Shown: positions 20,511 through 29,484, counted from the first letter of the stretch. The stretch is 64,000 nucleotides of DNA from Ponticaulis sp. (GCA_002723155.1 PBNO01000004.1:220943-284942), one strand, 5' to 3'. Notes: generated by a model not told the origin, from the sequence alone. A program made the numbers and translations.

Positions 20511-20526
20511 GCGTACTCCACCCTAC
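20511..20526. repeat. Degenerate half REP sequence
   Basis: GCGTACTCCACCCTAC differs by one base from the right half of the REP palindrome (GCGTAATCCACCCTAC). No matching left arm is visible. It lies just past the end of the helicase gene. Confidence 0.45.
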
Positions 20527-20529
20527 CGG

Positions 20530-22857
20530 CTAAGCCGCCTCAAGGAACGTCGCGATGACCTTCTTCGTGCCGGCTTTTTCAAACTCCACCGTCATCTTCG
20601 CGCCTTCAATGACTTCCACGCGGCCATAGCCGAATTTGATGTGGAAGACGCGCTGGCCAATTTTAAAGCTGGATTTGCCGGGCGCTGAGGAGGCGATGAG
20701 TTCAGCCTTGCCATCAATGGTTGGCGGGGCAGAGCGCTTACGCTCTGTCTTTTTCATGCGCTGCCAGCCGGGTGAGGAATAAGAGCTACGCTCACCCAGA
20801 TCTTCAAAACTGTCAGAGGTTGTGCCCCCAAAGCTGGACCCGCCAAAGCCGCCATAGCCCTGGTTCTGGCCATAGCCGGTCTCGCTCACGGCTTCGACAT
20901 TTTCATGCGGCAGCTCGTCCACAAAACGGGACGGGATGACAGACTGCCAGCGGCCATAAATCTGGCGGTTGGCGACAAAGGAAATCCGGCAGCTCTGGCG
21001 CGCGCGGGTAATGCCTACATAGGCAAGGCGGCGTTCTTCCTCGAGGCCTTTATTGCCGTTCTCATCGATAGAGCGTTTGGACGGGAAGACTTCCTCTTCC
21101 CAGCCCGGCAGGAAGACGAGCGGCCATTCAAGACCCTTCGCGCCATGGAGCGTGATGATCTGGACTTCATCATCCGTACCGCTTTCGGTGGAGGCATCCA
21201 TGACGAGCTGAACGTGCTCCAGAAAGGCAGCGAGGCTGTCAAACTGGCCCATCGCGTTGACGAGCTCTTTCAGGTTGTCGAGCCGCGTTGCCGCCTGTGG
21301 CGAACGGTCTGCGCGCAGCATGTCTGTATAGCCGCTCTCATCGAGTATTTGTTCGGCGAGTTCGGTATGGCTGATGCCGGCATGGTGCTTGTCGCGCCAC
21401 ATATCCAGATGGTTCATGAAGCTGGTCAGGCCGCGCTTTGCCGCGCCTTTGACTTCGTCTGTCTGCAGAACCATGCGGCAGATCGTGTTGAGCGAGCGGC
21501 CATCCTCACGGGCAATGGCTTGCAGCTTTTGCAGGGACGCAGCACCGACGCCGCGCTTTGGCTGGTTCACCACGCGTTCGAAAGCGAGGTCGTCATCCTC
21601 AGAGCGGATCAGGCGGAAATAAGCCATGGCATCGCGGATTTCAGCGCGCTCGAAGAAGCGCGGGCCGCCAATCACCTTGTATGGAATTCCCAGCATGATG
21701 AAGCGTTCCTCGAACGCTCGCATCTGCCATGAGGCGCGCACCAGCACCGCGCAATCTGCCAGCTGGCCGCCGCCGCGCTGCCATTGCTCGATATCTTCAC
21801 CGATCAGGCGGGCTTCGGCCTCGCCATCCCAGATGCCGCGCAGCTGGACTTTTTCGCCCATATCGCCCTCGGTCCAGAGCGTCTTGCCGAGGCGTCCGCG
21901 GTTCTCCTGAATGATGTGTGAGGCGGCTGCGAGGATATGGCCGGTGGAGCGATAATTGCGCTCCAGGCGGATCACTTCTGCGCCGTCGAAATCCTGCTCG
22001 AATTTGAGGATGTTCGTCACTTCTGCGCCGCGCCAGCCATAGATGGACTGGTCGTCATCGCCCACGCAGCAGATATTGCCGGTGCCGCGCGCCAGAAGCC
22101 GCAGCCACAGATACTGGGCGATGTTGGTATCCTGATACTCGTCTACGAGGATGTAGCGGAACTTGTTGTGGTATTCCTCCAGCACATCCGGATTTTCCTG
22201 AAACAGGCGGATGGTGAGAAGCAGGAGGTCGCCAAAGTCGCACGCATTCAGAACGCTGAGGCGTTTCTGGTAAATGTCATAGACTTTGATGCCTTTGCCG
22301 TCTGCGAACTGATAGGCCTCGTCCGGCGGCACTTTACCCGGCAGCAGCGCGCGGTTCTTCCAGCCATCAATGAGGCCCGCCATGAAGCGCGGCGTCCAGC
22401 GTTTCGGGTCGATGCCCTCGGCTTCGATGATCTGCTTGCAGAGGCGGATCTGGTCATCTGTATCGATGATGGTGAAGGTGGATTTGAGGCCCACCAGCTC
22501 TGCATGTTTGCGCAGGATTTGCGCAGAGATGGAGTGGAAGGTGCCGAGCCAGCGCAGGCCTTCGCCTTCCGGCCCGATCAGGTTCATCGCGCGTTCGCGC
22601 ATCTCGCGGGCGGCCTTGTTGGTGAAGGTCACACACAGCGTTTGCCACGGCTTGGCGCGGCCTGTGCGGATGATGTGCGCAAGGCGGGTTGTCAGAACGC
22701 GCGTCTTGCCTGTGCCCGCGCCCGCCAGAACGAGAAGCGGGCCATCGACTGTTTCGACAGCGCGTTTCTGCTCCGGGTTCAAACCCTCAAGATAGGAGGT
22801 CGGCTGGCCGGTTGGACGCGCCATGGCCATCTGGGAAAGCGGGATCTGGTCTGACAT
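20530..22857 (-). CDS. uvrD: ATP-dependent DNA helicase UvrD/PcrA
   Basis: Superfamily 1 3'-5' helicase acting in excision and mismatch repair and replication-fork clearance. The 775-residue protein shows LNPEQKRAV (Q motif), Walker A LAGAGTGKT, motif II VDEYQDTN, motif III GDDDQSIYGWRGA, and motif V/VI regions ITLHGAKGLEWP and YVGITRARQ. A Gly/Ser-rich linker leads to a C-terminal Tudor-like domain (IGQRVFHIKFGYGRVEVIEG) as in PcrA/UvrD, which contacts RNA polymerase. Length is slightly above the usual 720-750. The start MSDQIPLSQ is kept; MAMARPTG nine residues in is an alternative. Confidence 0.94.
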   Translation of the reverse strand: MSDQIPLSQMAMARPTGQPTSYLEGLNPEQKRAVETVDGPLLVLAGAGTGKTRVLTTRLAHIIRTGRAKPWQTLCVTFTNKAAREMRERAMNLIGPEGEGLRWLGTFHSISAQILRKHAELVGLKSTFTIIDTDDQIRLCKQIIEAEGIDPKRWTPRFMAGLIDGWKNRALLPGKVPPDEAYQFADGKGIKVYDIYQKRLSVLNACDFGDLLLLTIRLFQENPDVLEEYHNKFRYILVDEYQDTNIAQYLWLRLLARGTGNICCVGDDDQSIYGWRGAEVTNILKFEQDFDGAEVIRLERNYRSTGHILAAASHIIQENRGRLGKTLWTEGDMGEKVQLRGIWDGEAEARLIGEDIEQWQRGGGQLADCAVLVRASWQMRAFEERFIMLGIPYKVIGGPRFFERAEIRDAMAYFRLIRSEDDDLAFERVVNQPKRGVGAASLQKLQAIAREDGRSLNTICRMVLQTDEVKGAAKRGLTSFMNHLDMWRDKHHAGISHTELAEQILDESGYTDMLRADRSPQAATRLDNLKELVNAMGQFDSLAAFLEHVQLVMDASTESGTDDEVQIITLHGAKGLEWPLVFLPGWEEEVFPSKRSIDENGNKGLEEERRLAYVGITRARQSCRISFVANRQIYGRWQSVIPSRFVDELPHENVEAVSETGYGQNQGYGGFGGSSFGGTTSDSFEDLGERSSYSSPGWQRMKKTERKRSAPPTIDGKAELIASSAPGKSSFKIGQRVFHIKFGYGRVEVIEGAKMTVEFEKAGTKKVIATFLEAA

Positions 22858-22971
22858 TCTGTACGTACGATTTTTCTAGGGAATGATTCGCGTTTCGTTC
22901 TACTCTAACATGGGGTGAGAACGGGGAAAGTCAGCCTCTGAGATTCATCAGGGAATTACAGGGAGATTTTG

Positions 22972-23493
22972 GTGCCGGACAAAGTGAATGAACTCAGATT
23001 TCAAGCTGGAGTCTGGTATTTTCGTCTGCATCTCGGGCTGGGCGAGGTGAGCGACCTCAATGCGTGGGCTGACGAGGAGATTTTACGGCATGGCGAGCTG
23101 CCGGAGGGGTTTCTGGAGCTCAGCCTCGTCACTTCGGAGCAGGACGCGCTGTTGCTCCTGAATGCACAGACCGCAGGCGAGTTCAGCCTCGATATGTGCC
23201 GTTCGGCGCTGGCAGCGCTTTCGCCGGATGCCGACATGTCATTCGTGCGGGCAAGGCATATGATCAAATTTCTTCTGGATTGGACCTTCGAGACAGATTG
23301 GGCCTGGAACGGTTGGGGCAGAGTTATTCAAAGTCTGGAAGAGTACGTGGATTGTTACACTCACGAACCTGACGTTTATCCCATGCCGCAGAACTTTCCC
23401 AATTGGGTCCGCGATCTATTTCTGGCCTTAAGCCGGGAAGAGGACGCGCCTGAAATTCATCCGTGGCCCGAAAGAGCGCGCGACCACTCGTAA
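22972..23493 (+). CDS. Uncharacterised small acidic protein
   Basis: Not recognised. The 173-residue product is rich in Trp, Leu and acidic residues, with no signal peptide or membrane span (e.g. AGVWYFRLHLGLGEV, FLLDWTFETDWAWNGWGR). I prefer GTG at 22972 over TTG at 22969 because GGGAG at 22961-22965 then has 6-base spacing. It is divergent from the helicase gene and convergent with the HTTM gene, 2 bases apart. Confidence 0.6.
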   Translation: MPDKVNELRFQAGVWYFRLHLGLGEVSDLNAWADEEILRHGELPEGFLELSLVTSEQDALLLLNAQTAGEFSLDMCRSALAALSPDADMSFVRARHMIKFLLDWTFETDWAWNGWGRVIQSLEEYVDCYTHEPDVYPMPQNFPNWVRDLFLALSREEDAPEIHPWPERARDHS

Positions 23494-23495
23494 TC

Positions 23496-24188
23496 TCACC
23501 CGATAAACCGGTCCTGAAGCCAGAGAATGCTCGGATAGGCTGCGATCCATGCCAGCACGAACCGGTTGAGGCCAAAAAACATGGCATTGGACAAGTGAAA
23601 GCTCGCCGCCAGCACCAGAAACGGGATGAGCGTGTATTTCGAAGCGAGGCTGAGCGGGAATAAAAGCTCGCAGATCATGACGAGCCAGCTGCCTGCCAGA
23701 AGCAGCGTTTTCCTGTCTGCCAGCCCGCGTAAATTCTCTGCCACCGGATAGGCCGAAAAGGCAAACACATCGCGCAGGGCGCGGCCTGTGCGCCAGTCCG
23801 GATTTCTGATCTTCACCCAGCCCGATATGAAATAGGAGAGGGTGAGCTGCAGGCCGAGATAGCCGAAGGCTAGCTCTTTCCAGTTTTCCTGCGGCAGCCA
23901 GTGCGCAAGCGTCAGGCAGAACAGAATGAGCAGGCTCATTCTGTCCGAACCACCATTATACGGACCTTCAAACCGGTGCAGAATGAGTACGGCAAGCCCG
24001 CTCATGGCGAGGCAGATATAGGCCGAGTATGCGCCGATCTCCGGATAGAGTAGCAACAGGCAAAGGATGAGCCGCAGGCTGAAGAGTAGGCGCTCTTTGC
24101 CGCCCGCGCGGATATGCTCCACGCTTGGCATGATGAGCGCGATAGCGAGGAGTATCTCCGTCCAGCGCATGGCAAGATCGAGCGTCAT
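23496..24188 (-). CDS. HTTM-domain membrane protein (vitamin K-dependent carboxylase-like)
   Basis: A 230-residue polytopic membrane protein with about five to six helices. The features of the HTTM/VKGC-like family are visible: YFISGWVKIRNPDWRTGRAL, FPLSLASKYT and FHLSNAMFFGLNRFVLAW. Family members include gamma-glutamyl carboxylase, but most bacterial members have no known reaction. Its start overlaps the end of the upstream 139-residue gene by 4 bases (ATGA), so the two are almost certainly co-translated. Confidence 0.8.
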   Translation of the reverse strand: MTLDLAMRWTEILLAIALIMPSVEHIRAGGKERLLFSLRLILCLLLLYPEIGAYSAYICLAMSGLAVLILHRFEGPYNGGSDRMSLLILFCLTLAHWLPQENWKELAFGYLGLQLTLSYFISGWVKIRNPDWRTGRALRDVFAFSAYPVAENLRGLADRKTLLLAGSWLVMICELLFPLSLASKYTLIPFLVLAASFHLSNAMFFGLNRFVLAWIAAYPSILWLQDRFIG

Positions 24189-24604
24189 GCGAGCGGCTCC
24201 GGCGCGGAGGTGTAGAGGATGTCCTGCGCCAGCGCTTCATCCTCGCGGTGGATGAAGACGAGGCGAAAGCGGAATTGCGGCGCGTCCGTTTCGGCTTTCA
24301 GGTCGCGCTTCATACGTGTCAGGATTTCGCGTGCCGAATGCTCCGGCGTGATGTCTTGTGAGAGGCGCTCTGCGCAGGAGACGAGGAACAGGCTCGCATT
24401 CCAGTGCGGGTTCCAGATCAGGCGCCGCAGCATGGTCAGAAGTGAGATGTTGTCAGGCCTCGGGCGAAACGCCTGCCAGTCACCGCATGGCTTACTGGCG
24501 TCATCCAGCAGCTGGTACTCAATCCGCGGAGACGGTGCGATCACGTCAAAGAAGTTCCAGGACGGAATAAGCGCGGGCAATATGAGCTGGACAGTGCGGA
24601 GCAT
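24185..24604 (-). CDS. Conserved partner protein of the HTTM gene
   Basis: Function unknown. The 139-residue product has conserved-looking blocks LPALIPSWNFFDVIAPSPR, WNPHWNASLFLVSCAERL and FRFRLVFIHRED. The first resembles a membrane-proximal amphipathic segment. There is no signal peptide. It overlaps the HTTM gene by 4 bases, which indicates a stable two-component unit, perhaps an accessory or substrate-presenting subunit of the membrane enzyme. I recall similar small proteins next to HTTM genes but cannot name a family. Confidence 0.65.
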   Translation of the reverse strand: MLRTVQLILPALIPSWNFFDVIAPSPRIEYQLLDDASKPCGDWQAFRPRPDNISLLTMLRRLIWNPHWNASLFLVSCAERLSQDITPEHSAREILTRMKRDLKAETDAPQFRFRLVFIHREDEALAQDILYTSAPEPLA

Positions 24605-24680
24605 GAAACGTCAGGCCTTGAAGAGGTCCGACGCATCATGGTGCGAGCCGGTTAAGAGAAGCTTTTCGCGCCGGCGACCG

Positions 24681-26096
24681 TCAGAACCTGTCTGCGCGTA
24701 TCTGTTTCTCGAACACGCCGCCGCCCACAGTTGCCTGCACGATCACGGTCGCCATGGATACGGCGATCAGAACCGCGGCTGAGGTTTCATACGAGCCGGT
24801 AAGCTCGAAGACGATCAGCGTGGTCGAGATTGGCGCGCCGAGAACTGCCCCTGAAATCGCGCCCATGCCGACCAGCGTGAAGAAGCTCTGTGCCATCTCA
24901 CCATGACCGGTAAGCGCGGCCATGATGGCGCCGAACACGCCGCCCACCATGGCGCCGACAAAGATAGAGCTTGAGAAGACGCCGCCGCCAAAACGCGCGC
25001 CAATACAAATAGTCGTTGCCGCGATTTTTGCGACGGCGAGGATCAGCATGAAGGCGGCGCTATAGCCGGTCGCGATGGCGGTTGCCGTTGCTTCATAGCC
25101 GACGCTCAAGACCTGCGGATAGGCGAGGGCGAAGACACCGATAATGAGGCCGGCGATTGGCGGCAGCATCCAGTGCGGAATTTTGATCTTGTCTGCGAAC
25201 CGGCTGCCAATGTGAGGCGCGGCAACCCATGCGCGGATCATCACAATCGCAAGACCTGCTGCGATCAGCCCGACAAATGGCGTGCCGATGAAGAAGATCA
25301 CCGGTGGGTCATCGAATACGGGCGGCGCGAAGACAGCGTTATTGCCAAAGATCAGACGGGTGACGAGTGAGCCGGACACGCTGGCAACGGCAATCGGCCC
25401 GATGTCAGATGTCCGGTAGCGGCCGAGAACGACTTCGTGCGCAAAGAGCAGGCCTGCGAGCGGCGCGTTAAACGAGCTGGCGACGGCAGCGGCTGCGCCG
25501 CATCCAAGTAGGGCGCGGATCTGGGCTGGTGTAAGGTTGAAGCGGTGGGCGAAAAAGCCGGAGAGCACAGCGCCCACGTGAACGGCTGGTCCCTCCCGGC
25601 CCGCACTCGCGCCTGAGCCGAGTGATGCCACGGCAATCAGAAAGGTCTGAAGGCCGTCTTTGAGCGACATATGCAGGGAAACGAGAGGAGTTGTGCGCCC
25701 GCGCCGGTCCAGTACGTGACGGCGGGCTTCGATGACGTCGCGAATGCCGCCAATGCGCGGGTCGCCGCGAATACCGAGCTTGAGGCCGATATAGAGAAGC
25801 GCTGAAACGACGAAACCGCCAATGACCGGAATGAGCAGGGCGCGTAGCGGGTGAAGCTGTGTCACAGCGCTGGTGATGCGTTCATCCTGAGCGCCGAAGC
25901 CGATAAACTCGATGCCGACAATCGCGGCGCGCAGGCCTGCCATGACAAGCCCGACCAAAAGGCCGCAGAACAGCGCAAGCAGCCAGACTTTACTCTCGGA
26001 GATCAGGCTGCGCCGACTATAGCGCGACACCATCGCTTTGGACTGCGAGGCGCGTTTTTTGATCTCTTCTGTCAGTGGACTGTTCGGTGAACCCAT
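24681..26096 (-). CDS. ClC-family chloride channel/antiporter
   Basis: Cl-/H+ antiporter or fluoride/chloride channel in the inner membrane. The 471-residue protein has the usual 16-18 membrane-embedded helices and family motifs: SLGSGASAGREGPAVHVGA (selectivity filter with gating Glu in GREGP) and GARFGGGVFSSSIFVGAMVGG (GxFxP-like; the proline is replaced by Ser). No CBS domains follow. The N-terminus is a short basic cytoplasmic tail. It is divergent from sspB. Confidence 0.88.
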   Translation of the reverse strand: MGSPNSPLTEEIKKRASQSKAMVSRYSRRSLISESKVWLLALFCGLLVGLVMAGLRAAIVGIEFIGFGAQDERITSAVTQLHPLRALLIPVIGGFVVSALLYIGLKLGIRGDPRIGGIRDVIEARRHVLDRRGRTTPLVSLHMSLKDGLQTFLIAVASLGSGASAGREGPAVHVGAVLSGFFAHRFNLTPAQIRALLGCGAAAAVASSFNAPLAGLLFAHEVVLGRYRTSDIGPIAVASVSGSLVTRLIFGNNAVFAPPVFDDPPVIFFIGTPFVGLIAAGLAIVMIRAWVAAPHIGSRFADKIKIPHWMLPPIAGLIIGVFALAYPQVLSVGYEATATAIATGYSAAFMLILAVAKIAATTICIGARFGGGVFSSSIFVGAMVGGVFGAIMAALTGHGEMAQSFFTLVGMGAISGAVLGAPISTTLIVFELTGSYETSAAVLIAVSMATVIVQATVGGGVFEKQIRADRF

Positions 26097-26365
26097 GCCC
26101 TCAAAAACGCCTATTGCCGCGGAACGTCAAGTTGATGGAGGGAGATATATCAGGAGAGTCTTTCAAACTCGTGTGACCGAACTGAATTTACTTTCCACAG
26201 ATATTGTTTCGAGCCGGAATTCAGCGGCAACAGTTTGAAAATCCGTCCGTGTCCGGCCTGCTGCGTTAACCCAAAAAGGCGAATCCAGTTCGCTTATGAA
26301 ATGAACCCCATTGTGTGATATGGTTTGGATCGCTAACTAAGGGCCAAAGGGGAATACATTCGCTT

Positions 26366-26872
26366 ATGACCGATGACATTGGCTATCAGGCGCTATTCGA
26401 AGCTGCGAAACGCGGCGTGATGAAAGAAGCGCTCAAAGTGGCAGCTTCACCGGCTGGCCTTCCGGGCAACCACCATTTCTACATTTCGTTCCGTACGAAA
26501 GCGCCAGGCGTACAAATCGCCGAGCATCTGCTGACGCGTTTTCCGGAAGACATGACGATTGTGATCCAGCACCAGTTCTGGGATCTGGAAGTGCATGATC
26601 ATCACTTCGAAATCGTGCTTCAGTTCTCTGGCGTGCCGCAACACCTGCATATCCCGTATGCCGCCGTGACGCGTTTCCTCGACCCAAGCGTCGATTTTGC
26701 GATGGAAATTCCGCCTGCGCATATGCACACAGCTGAAACGCTCGACATCTCCGAGACGCCGGCACCTGCTGCGCCTGCTGAAACCGTAGCAGAAGAAAGC
26801 GATGATGCTGAACCATCACGTCCGGCCAGCGATGGTACGGTTGTGAGCATTGATGCATTCCGCCGGAAGTAA
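26366..26872 (+). CDS. sspB: SspB-type ClpXP protease adaptor
   Basis: Adaptor that delivers ssrA-tagged and specific substrates to ClpXP. The 168-residue protein matches the alphaproteobacterial SspB family: YQALFEAAKRGVMKEALKVA, NHHFYISFRTKAPGV, MTIVIQHQFWDLEV and FSGVPQHLHIPYAAV. A low-complexity acidic linker follows, then a short conserved C-terminal end (VVSIDAFRRK), the ClpX-docking XB-type peptide. The start MTDDIGYQ at 26366 is chosen; an earlier in-frame ATG at 26315 lacks support. The next gene begins 3 bases after the stop. Confidence 0.88.
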   Translation: MTDDIGYQALFEAAKRGVMKEALKVAASPAGLPGNHHFYISFRTKAPGVQIAEHLLTRFPEDMTIVIQHQFWDLEVHDHHFEIVLQFSGVPQHLHIPYAAVTRFLDPSVDFAMEIPPAHMHTAETLDISETPAPAAPAETVAEESDDAEPSRPASDGTVVSIDAFRRK

Positions 26873-26875
26873 CTG

Positions 26876-27334
26876 ATGACAGACGCGCCAACGGAAAAGC
26901 CGCGCATTAGCGATGAAGAGATGCTGGCGCGCTTCCGGAATTCGAAAAAGCGTCCACCATGTTCCGACACGCTCGGCATGGAGCTTCTGGCGGTTGATCA
27001 GGACGCAATGACTATCCGTATGGGTTTTGATGTCAGCGCGTCGTTTTCCAATCCGACAGGTGCCATTCAGGGCGGTTTTCTCACAGCGATGCTGGATGAG
27101 GCTATGTCCACCTGCTGCATTATCGCGTCGAATGTGACGATGACCGCTCCGACACTGGAATTGAAGACAAGCTATATGCGTCCGCTCTTTCCGGGCCGCG
27201 CAGAAGCCGTCGCACGCATTCTGAAGTTCGGGAAGTCGACCGCGTTCATGGAAGCAGAGCTTTTGGATGCGGAAGGCCGCATGGTTGCTAAAGCAAGCGC
27301 TACGGCTGCGCCGAAACCGTTCAAACGGTTCTGA
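26876..27334 (+). CDS. PaaI-type hotdog thioesterase
   Basis: A 152-residue hotdog-fold protein, probably a coenzyme A thioesterase of the PaaI/YigI type. The family block NPTGAIQGGFLTAMLDEAMS contains the G-G-x-x-(A/T)-x-x-D/E catalytic arrangement, with D/E on the hotdog helix. Later strands read LELKTSYMRPLFPGRAEAVARI. It sits 3 bases after sspB and probably shares its transcript. Substrate unknown. Confidence 0.85.
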   Translation: MTDAPTEKPRISDEEMLARFRNSKKRPPCSDTLGMELLAVDQDAMTIRMGFDVSASFSNPTGAIQGGFLTAMLDEAMSTCCIIASNVTMTAPTLELKTSYMRPLFPGRAEAVARILKFGKSTAFMEAELLDAEGRMVAKASATAAPKPFKRF

Positions 27335-27426
27335 TCGCCTCTCTGCCTGAAATTAACCTCGTTTTTCGCCTGAAATCACCTTACTGGATGGTTTGAATAA
27401 GGCTGTTTTCAAAATCGGGGGATTTC

Positions 27427-28344
27427 ATGAGCTTCAGACTATCACGCCGCACAATGCTTGTGAGTGCTGCAAGCCTTCCAGTGCTCGCGGCCTGTTCGTC
27501 ATCTGAAGACGAGCTTCCTGCGCCACCAGAGAATGAGGGGCGTATTGAAGGCGTGCATACGGCAATCGCCTACATGGAAAGCCAGAATGGCGGGCGGTTT
27601 GGCGTGTCTGCGGTGAACCTTGCAACAGGGCAGACAATCACCCATCGCGGCGATGAGCGCTTTGCGATGTGTTCCAGCTTCAAATGGTTGCTCGCCGCGC
27701 TAGTGCTTCAGCGCGTGCAGGCGGGTGAGGAAGACCTGTCGCGCATGATCGAGTTTTCAGAAGCTGATATGGTGATGCATGCGCCCATTACTGAGCCTGC
27801 CTTGGGCGAAGGGCGTCTCAGCGTCGAAGCACTTTGTCGCGGAACGGTTCAGACGAGTGATAATCCGGCGGCCAACCTGTTGCTGCGCACGCTTGGCGGG
27901 CCGGAAGGCTTCACGCAAATCCTGCGCGATAATGGCGAGATGACAACGCGGCTTGATCGCTGGGAACCTATGCTGAATGAGAACGCGGCGGGCGATCCGC
28001 AGGACACCAGCACGCCGAACGCTATGGTCAGTCTGATGGGATATTATCTCTTCGGTGGCGGGCTCAACGCCGAGTACCAAACACTCCTGAAGGACTGGAT
28101 GATTGGCGCAACGACCGGTCTGGCACGTCTGCGCGATGGCATGGATGCGCCATGGATTGGCGGCGACAAGACGGGCACCAGCTCAAACAATCAGAGCAAT
28201 GACGTTGCCTTTGCCTACCAGCCTGATGCGCCGAATGATCCAATCCTGATCACCAGCTATCTGAATGTCGAAAACCCGGTGGGTGCAGAGACAGACGAGC
28301 TGCACGCAACCATTGGGCGTCAGATCATGTGGGCGCTGGCTTAG
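27427..28344 (+). CDS. Class A beta-lactamase (Tat-type lipoprotein)
   Basis: Serine beta-lactamase that hydrolyses beta-lactam antibiotics. All catalytic motifs are present: S83-x-x-K86 (CSSFKW), S144-D145-N146, E180-x-x-L-N184 on the omega loop, and K248-T-G250. The N-terminus combines a twin-arginine motif (SRRTML) with a lipobox LAAC (Cys23), so the enzyme is probably exported by Tat and lipid-anchored. The 305 residues match the family plus the lipoprotein leader. ATG at 27427 follows a G-rich site (GGGGG, 5 bases away). Intrinsic chromosomal, no flanking mobile element. Confidence 0.93.
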   Translation: MSFRLSRRTMLVSAASLPVLAACSSSEDELPAPPENEGRIEGVHTAIAYMESQNGGRFGVSAVNLATGQTITHRGDERFAMCSSFKWLLAALVLQRVQAGEEDLSRMIEFSEADMVMHAPITEPALGEGRLSVEALCRGTVQTSDNPAANLLLRTLGGPEGFTQILRDNGEMTTRLDRWEPMLNENAAGDPQDTSTPNAMVSLMGYYLFGGGLNAEYQTLLKDWMIGATTGLARLRDGMDAPWIGGDKTGTSSNNQSNDVAFAYQPDAPNDPILITSYLNVENPVGAETDELHATIGRQIMWALA

Positions 28345-28727
28345 GTCAGTTCCGGTCCTTCAAAACGGTCCAGAGCGCGTGAGCGGACAATGATCCGCTC
28401 GCGTTCGCCTTCGCGGCGTTCCACCAATAGGCGGGCCACCTGACTGTCATCATGGAAGGCCGCGCCTGTCAGGCTGTCGAGCAGGGCTTTGGCGAGGTTG
28501 TCGAGGTCCATGATTGGCGGATCGCCGGTGAATTCCATCACGATATGGACTTCATAATCGCCATAGCCAGGGCGCACACGGGTGAAGTCCTTGCGGAAGA
28601 AATCCTTGAACAGTGGCTTATAGTATTTGGCCTGAGTGGTGATGCCATTGCACTTGGCTTCCAGTGTGCCGTCATCGAGAATCCGCGCGCGGACTTTCCC
28701 TTTTCCGATCCATTCCGGTTCGCTCAT
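28341..28727 (-). CDS. rusA: RusA-family Holliday junction resolvase
   Basis: Endonuclease that resolves four-way DNA junctions. From ATG at 28727 the product is 128 residues with the RusA core MDLDNLAKALLDSL (D74, D76, K80, D84) and FHDDSQV (D93, D94), the acidic metal-binding residues needed for cleavage. RusA genes are usually prophage-borne, but no phage genes surround this one. A longer frame to 28778 adds 17 residues without homology and is rejected. The stop overlaps the beta-lactamase stop by 3 bases in convergent arrangement. Confidence 0.85.
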   Translation of the reverse strand: MSEPEWIGKGKVRARILDDGTLEAKCNGITTQAKYYKPLFKDFFRKDFTRVRPGYGDYEVHIVMEFTGDPPIMDLDNLAKALLDSLTGAAFHDDSQVARLLVERREGERERIIVRSRALDRFEGPELT

Positions 28728-28848
28728 GCGTGCACAATCCCTCTCGCTGGTTTGTGCATACAGGGCTTTAGGTCGCACGACCAGCGGCTTGACCTTTGCA
28801 GGGTGAAGGCGCGATGTGCGCTGACTGAATTTCTGCCGGAGCGACCCG

Positions 28849-29184
28849 ATGACTGATGTGCCTGCATGCCCGAAATGTGGCTGTGATTATGCCTATGAAG
28901 ACGGCGCTCTGTTCGTGTGCCCGGAATGCGCTCATGAATGGTCCGACGCCCAGCCGGCAGAAGCCGAAGGCCGCGTCTGGCGTGATGCAAATGGGAATAT
29001 TCTGCAGGATGGCGACACCGTCGCCGTGATCAAAGACCTGAAGGTCAAAGGCGCATCTAAGCCGGTTAAAGTCGGCACAGTCGTCAAGAATATCCGCCTC
29101 GTTGAGGGCGACCATGACATTGACTGCAAGATTGACGGCTTTGGCGCGATGGGCCTGAAGACGGAATTCGTCAAAAAGGTCTGA
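28849..29184 (+). CDS. yjdM: YjdM/PhnA-like zinc ribbon protein
   Basis: A 111-residue protein with an N-terminal zinc ribbon (CPKC at 7-10 and CPEC 14 residues after) and a C-terminal PhnA domain ([40 protein letters not shown]). E. coli YjdM (formerly PhnA) has no proven enzymatic role despite the old phosphonate name. It is divergent from rusA. Confidence 0.92.
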   Translation: MTDVPACPKCGCDYAYEDGALFVCPECAHEWSDAQPAEAEGRVWRDANGNILQDGDTVAVIKDLKVKGASKPVKVGTVVKNIRLVEGDHDIDCKIDGFGAMGLKTEFVKKV

Positions 29185-29192
29185 GCGACGCC

Positions 29193-29405
29193 TTACGAAA
29201 CTGCCGGATAGTATGGAAGCAGGTGGACAGGGTTCCGTTTGAGGCGCTTCTGACGCGCCATGTTCATGACGGATACAATCGCTGAAATCAGCGCCGCTTC
29301 GACGGCGAACCAGACGAACCTCAGACTTGCCATGCCGCCAGCCGTGCACGCACGCGCGCAGCAGATTGCAGTGAAAAGAGGGCCCGTTTTGTTTGGTTGT
29401 TTCAA
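29193..29405 (-). CDS. Small membrane protein with cysteine pair (TTG start)
   Basis: Not recognised. The 70-codon frame begins at TTG with AAGGAGA 6 bases upstream, the strongest reason to believe it. The product has a short Cys-rich N-terminus (FTAICCARACTAGG), one membrane helix (LRFVWFAVEAALISAIVSVM) and a basic tail. It sits between yjdM and hemH, transcribed towards yjdM. Confidence 0.5.
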   Translation of the reverse strand: MKQPNKTGPLFTAICCARACTAGGMASLRFVWFAVEAALISAIVSVMNMARQKRLKRNPVHLLPYYPAVS

Positions 29406-29484
29406 GATTATTCTCCTTGTTCCAGAGACATAATCCTCGATCGTTCTGAAAGTTCCGAAGAAAGTGTATGTGCAAGCTGGCTGG

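Noticed and set aside
19269-20530. Whether the RAYT region is an IS200/IS605 insertion with target duplications
   Set aside because: No TnpB, no typical element ends; the palindromes match the REP type, so RAYT is the better call.
21937-22854. 305-codon + strand frame inside the helicase gene
   Set aside because: Antisense to the conserved UvrD motifs, which are clearly on the minus strand.
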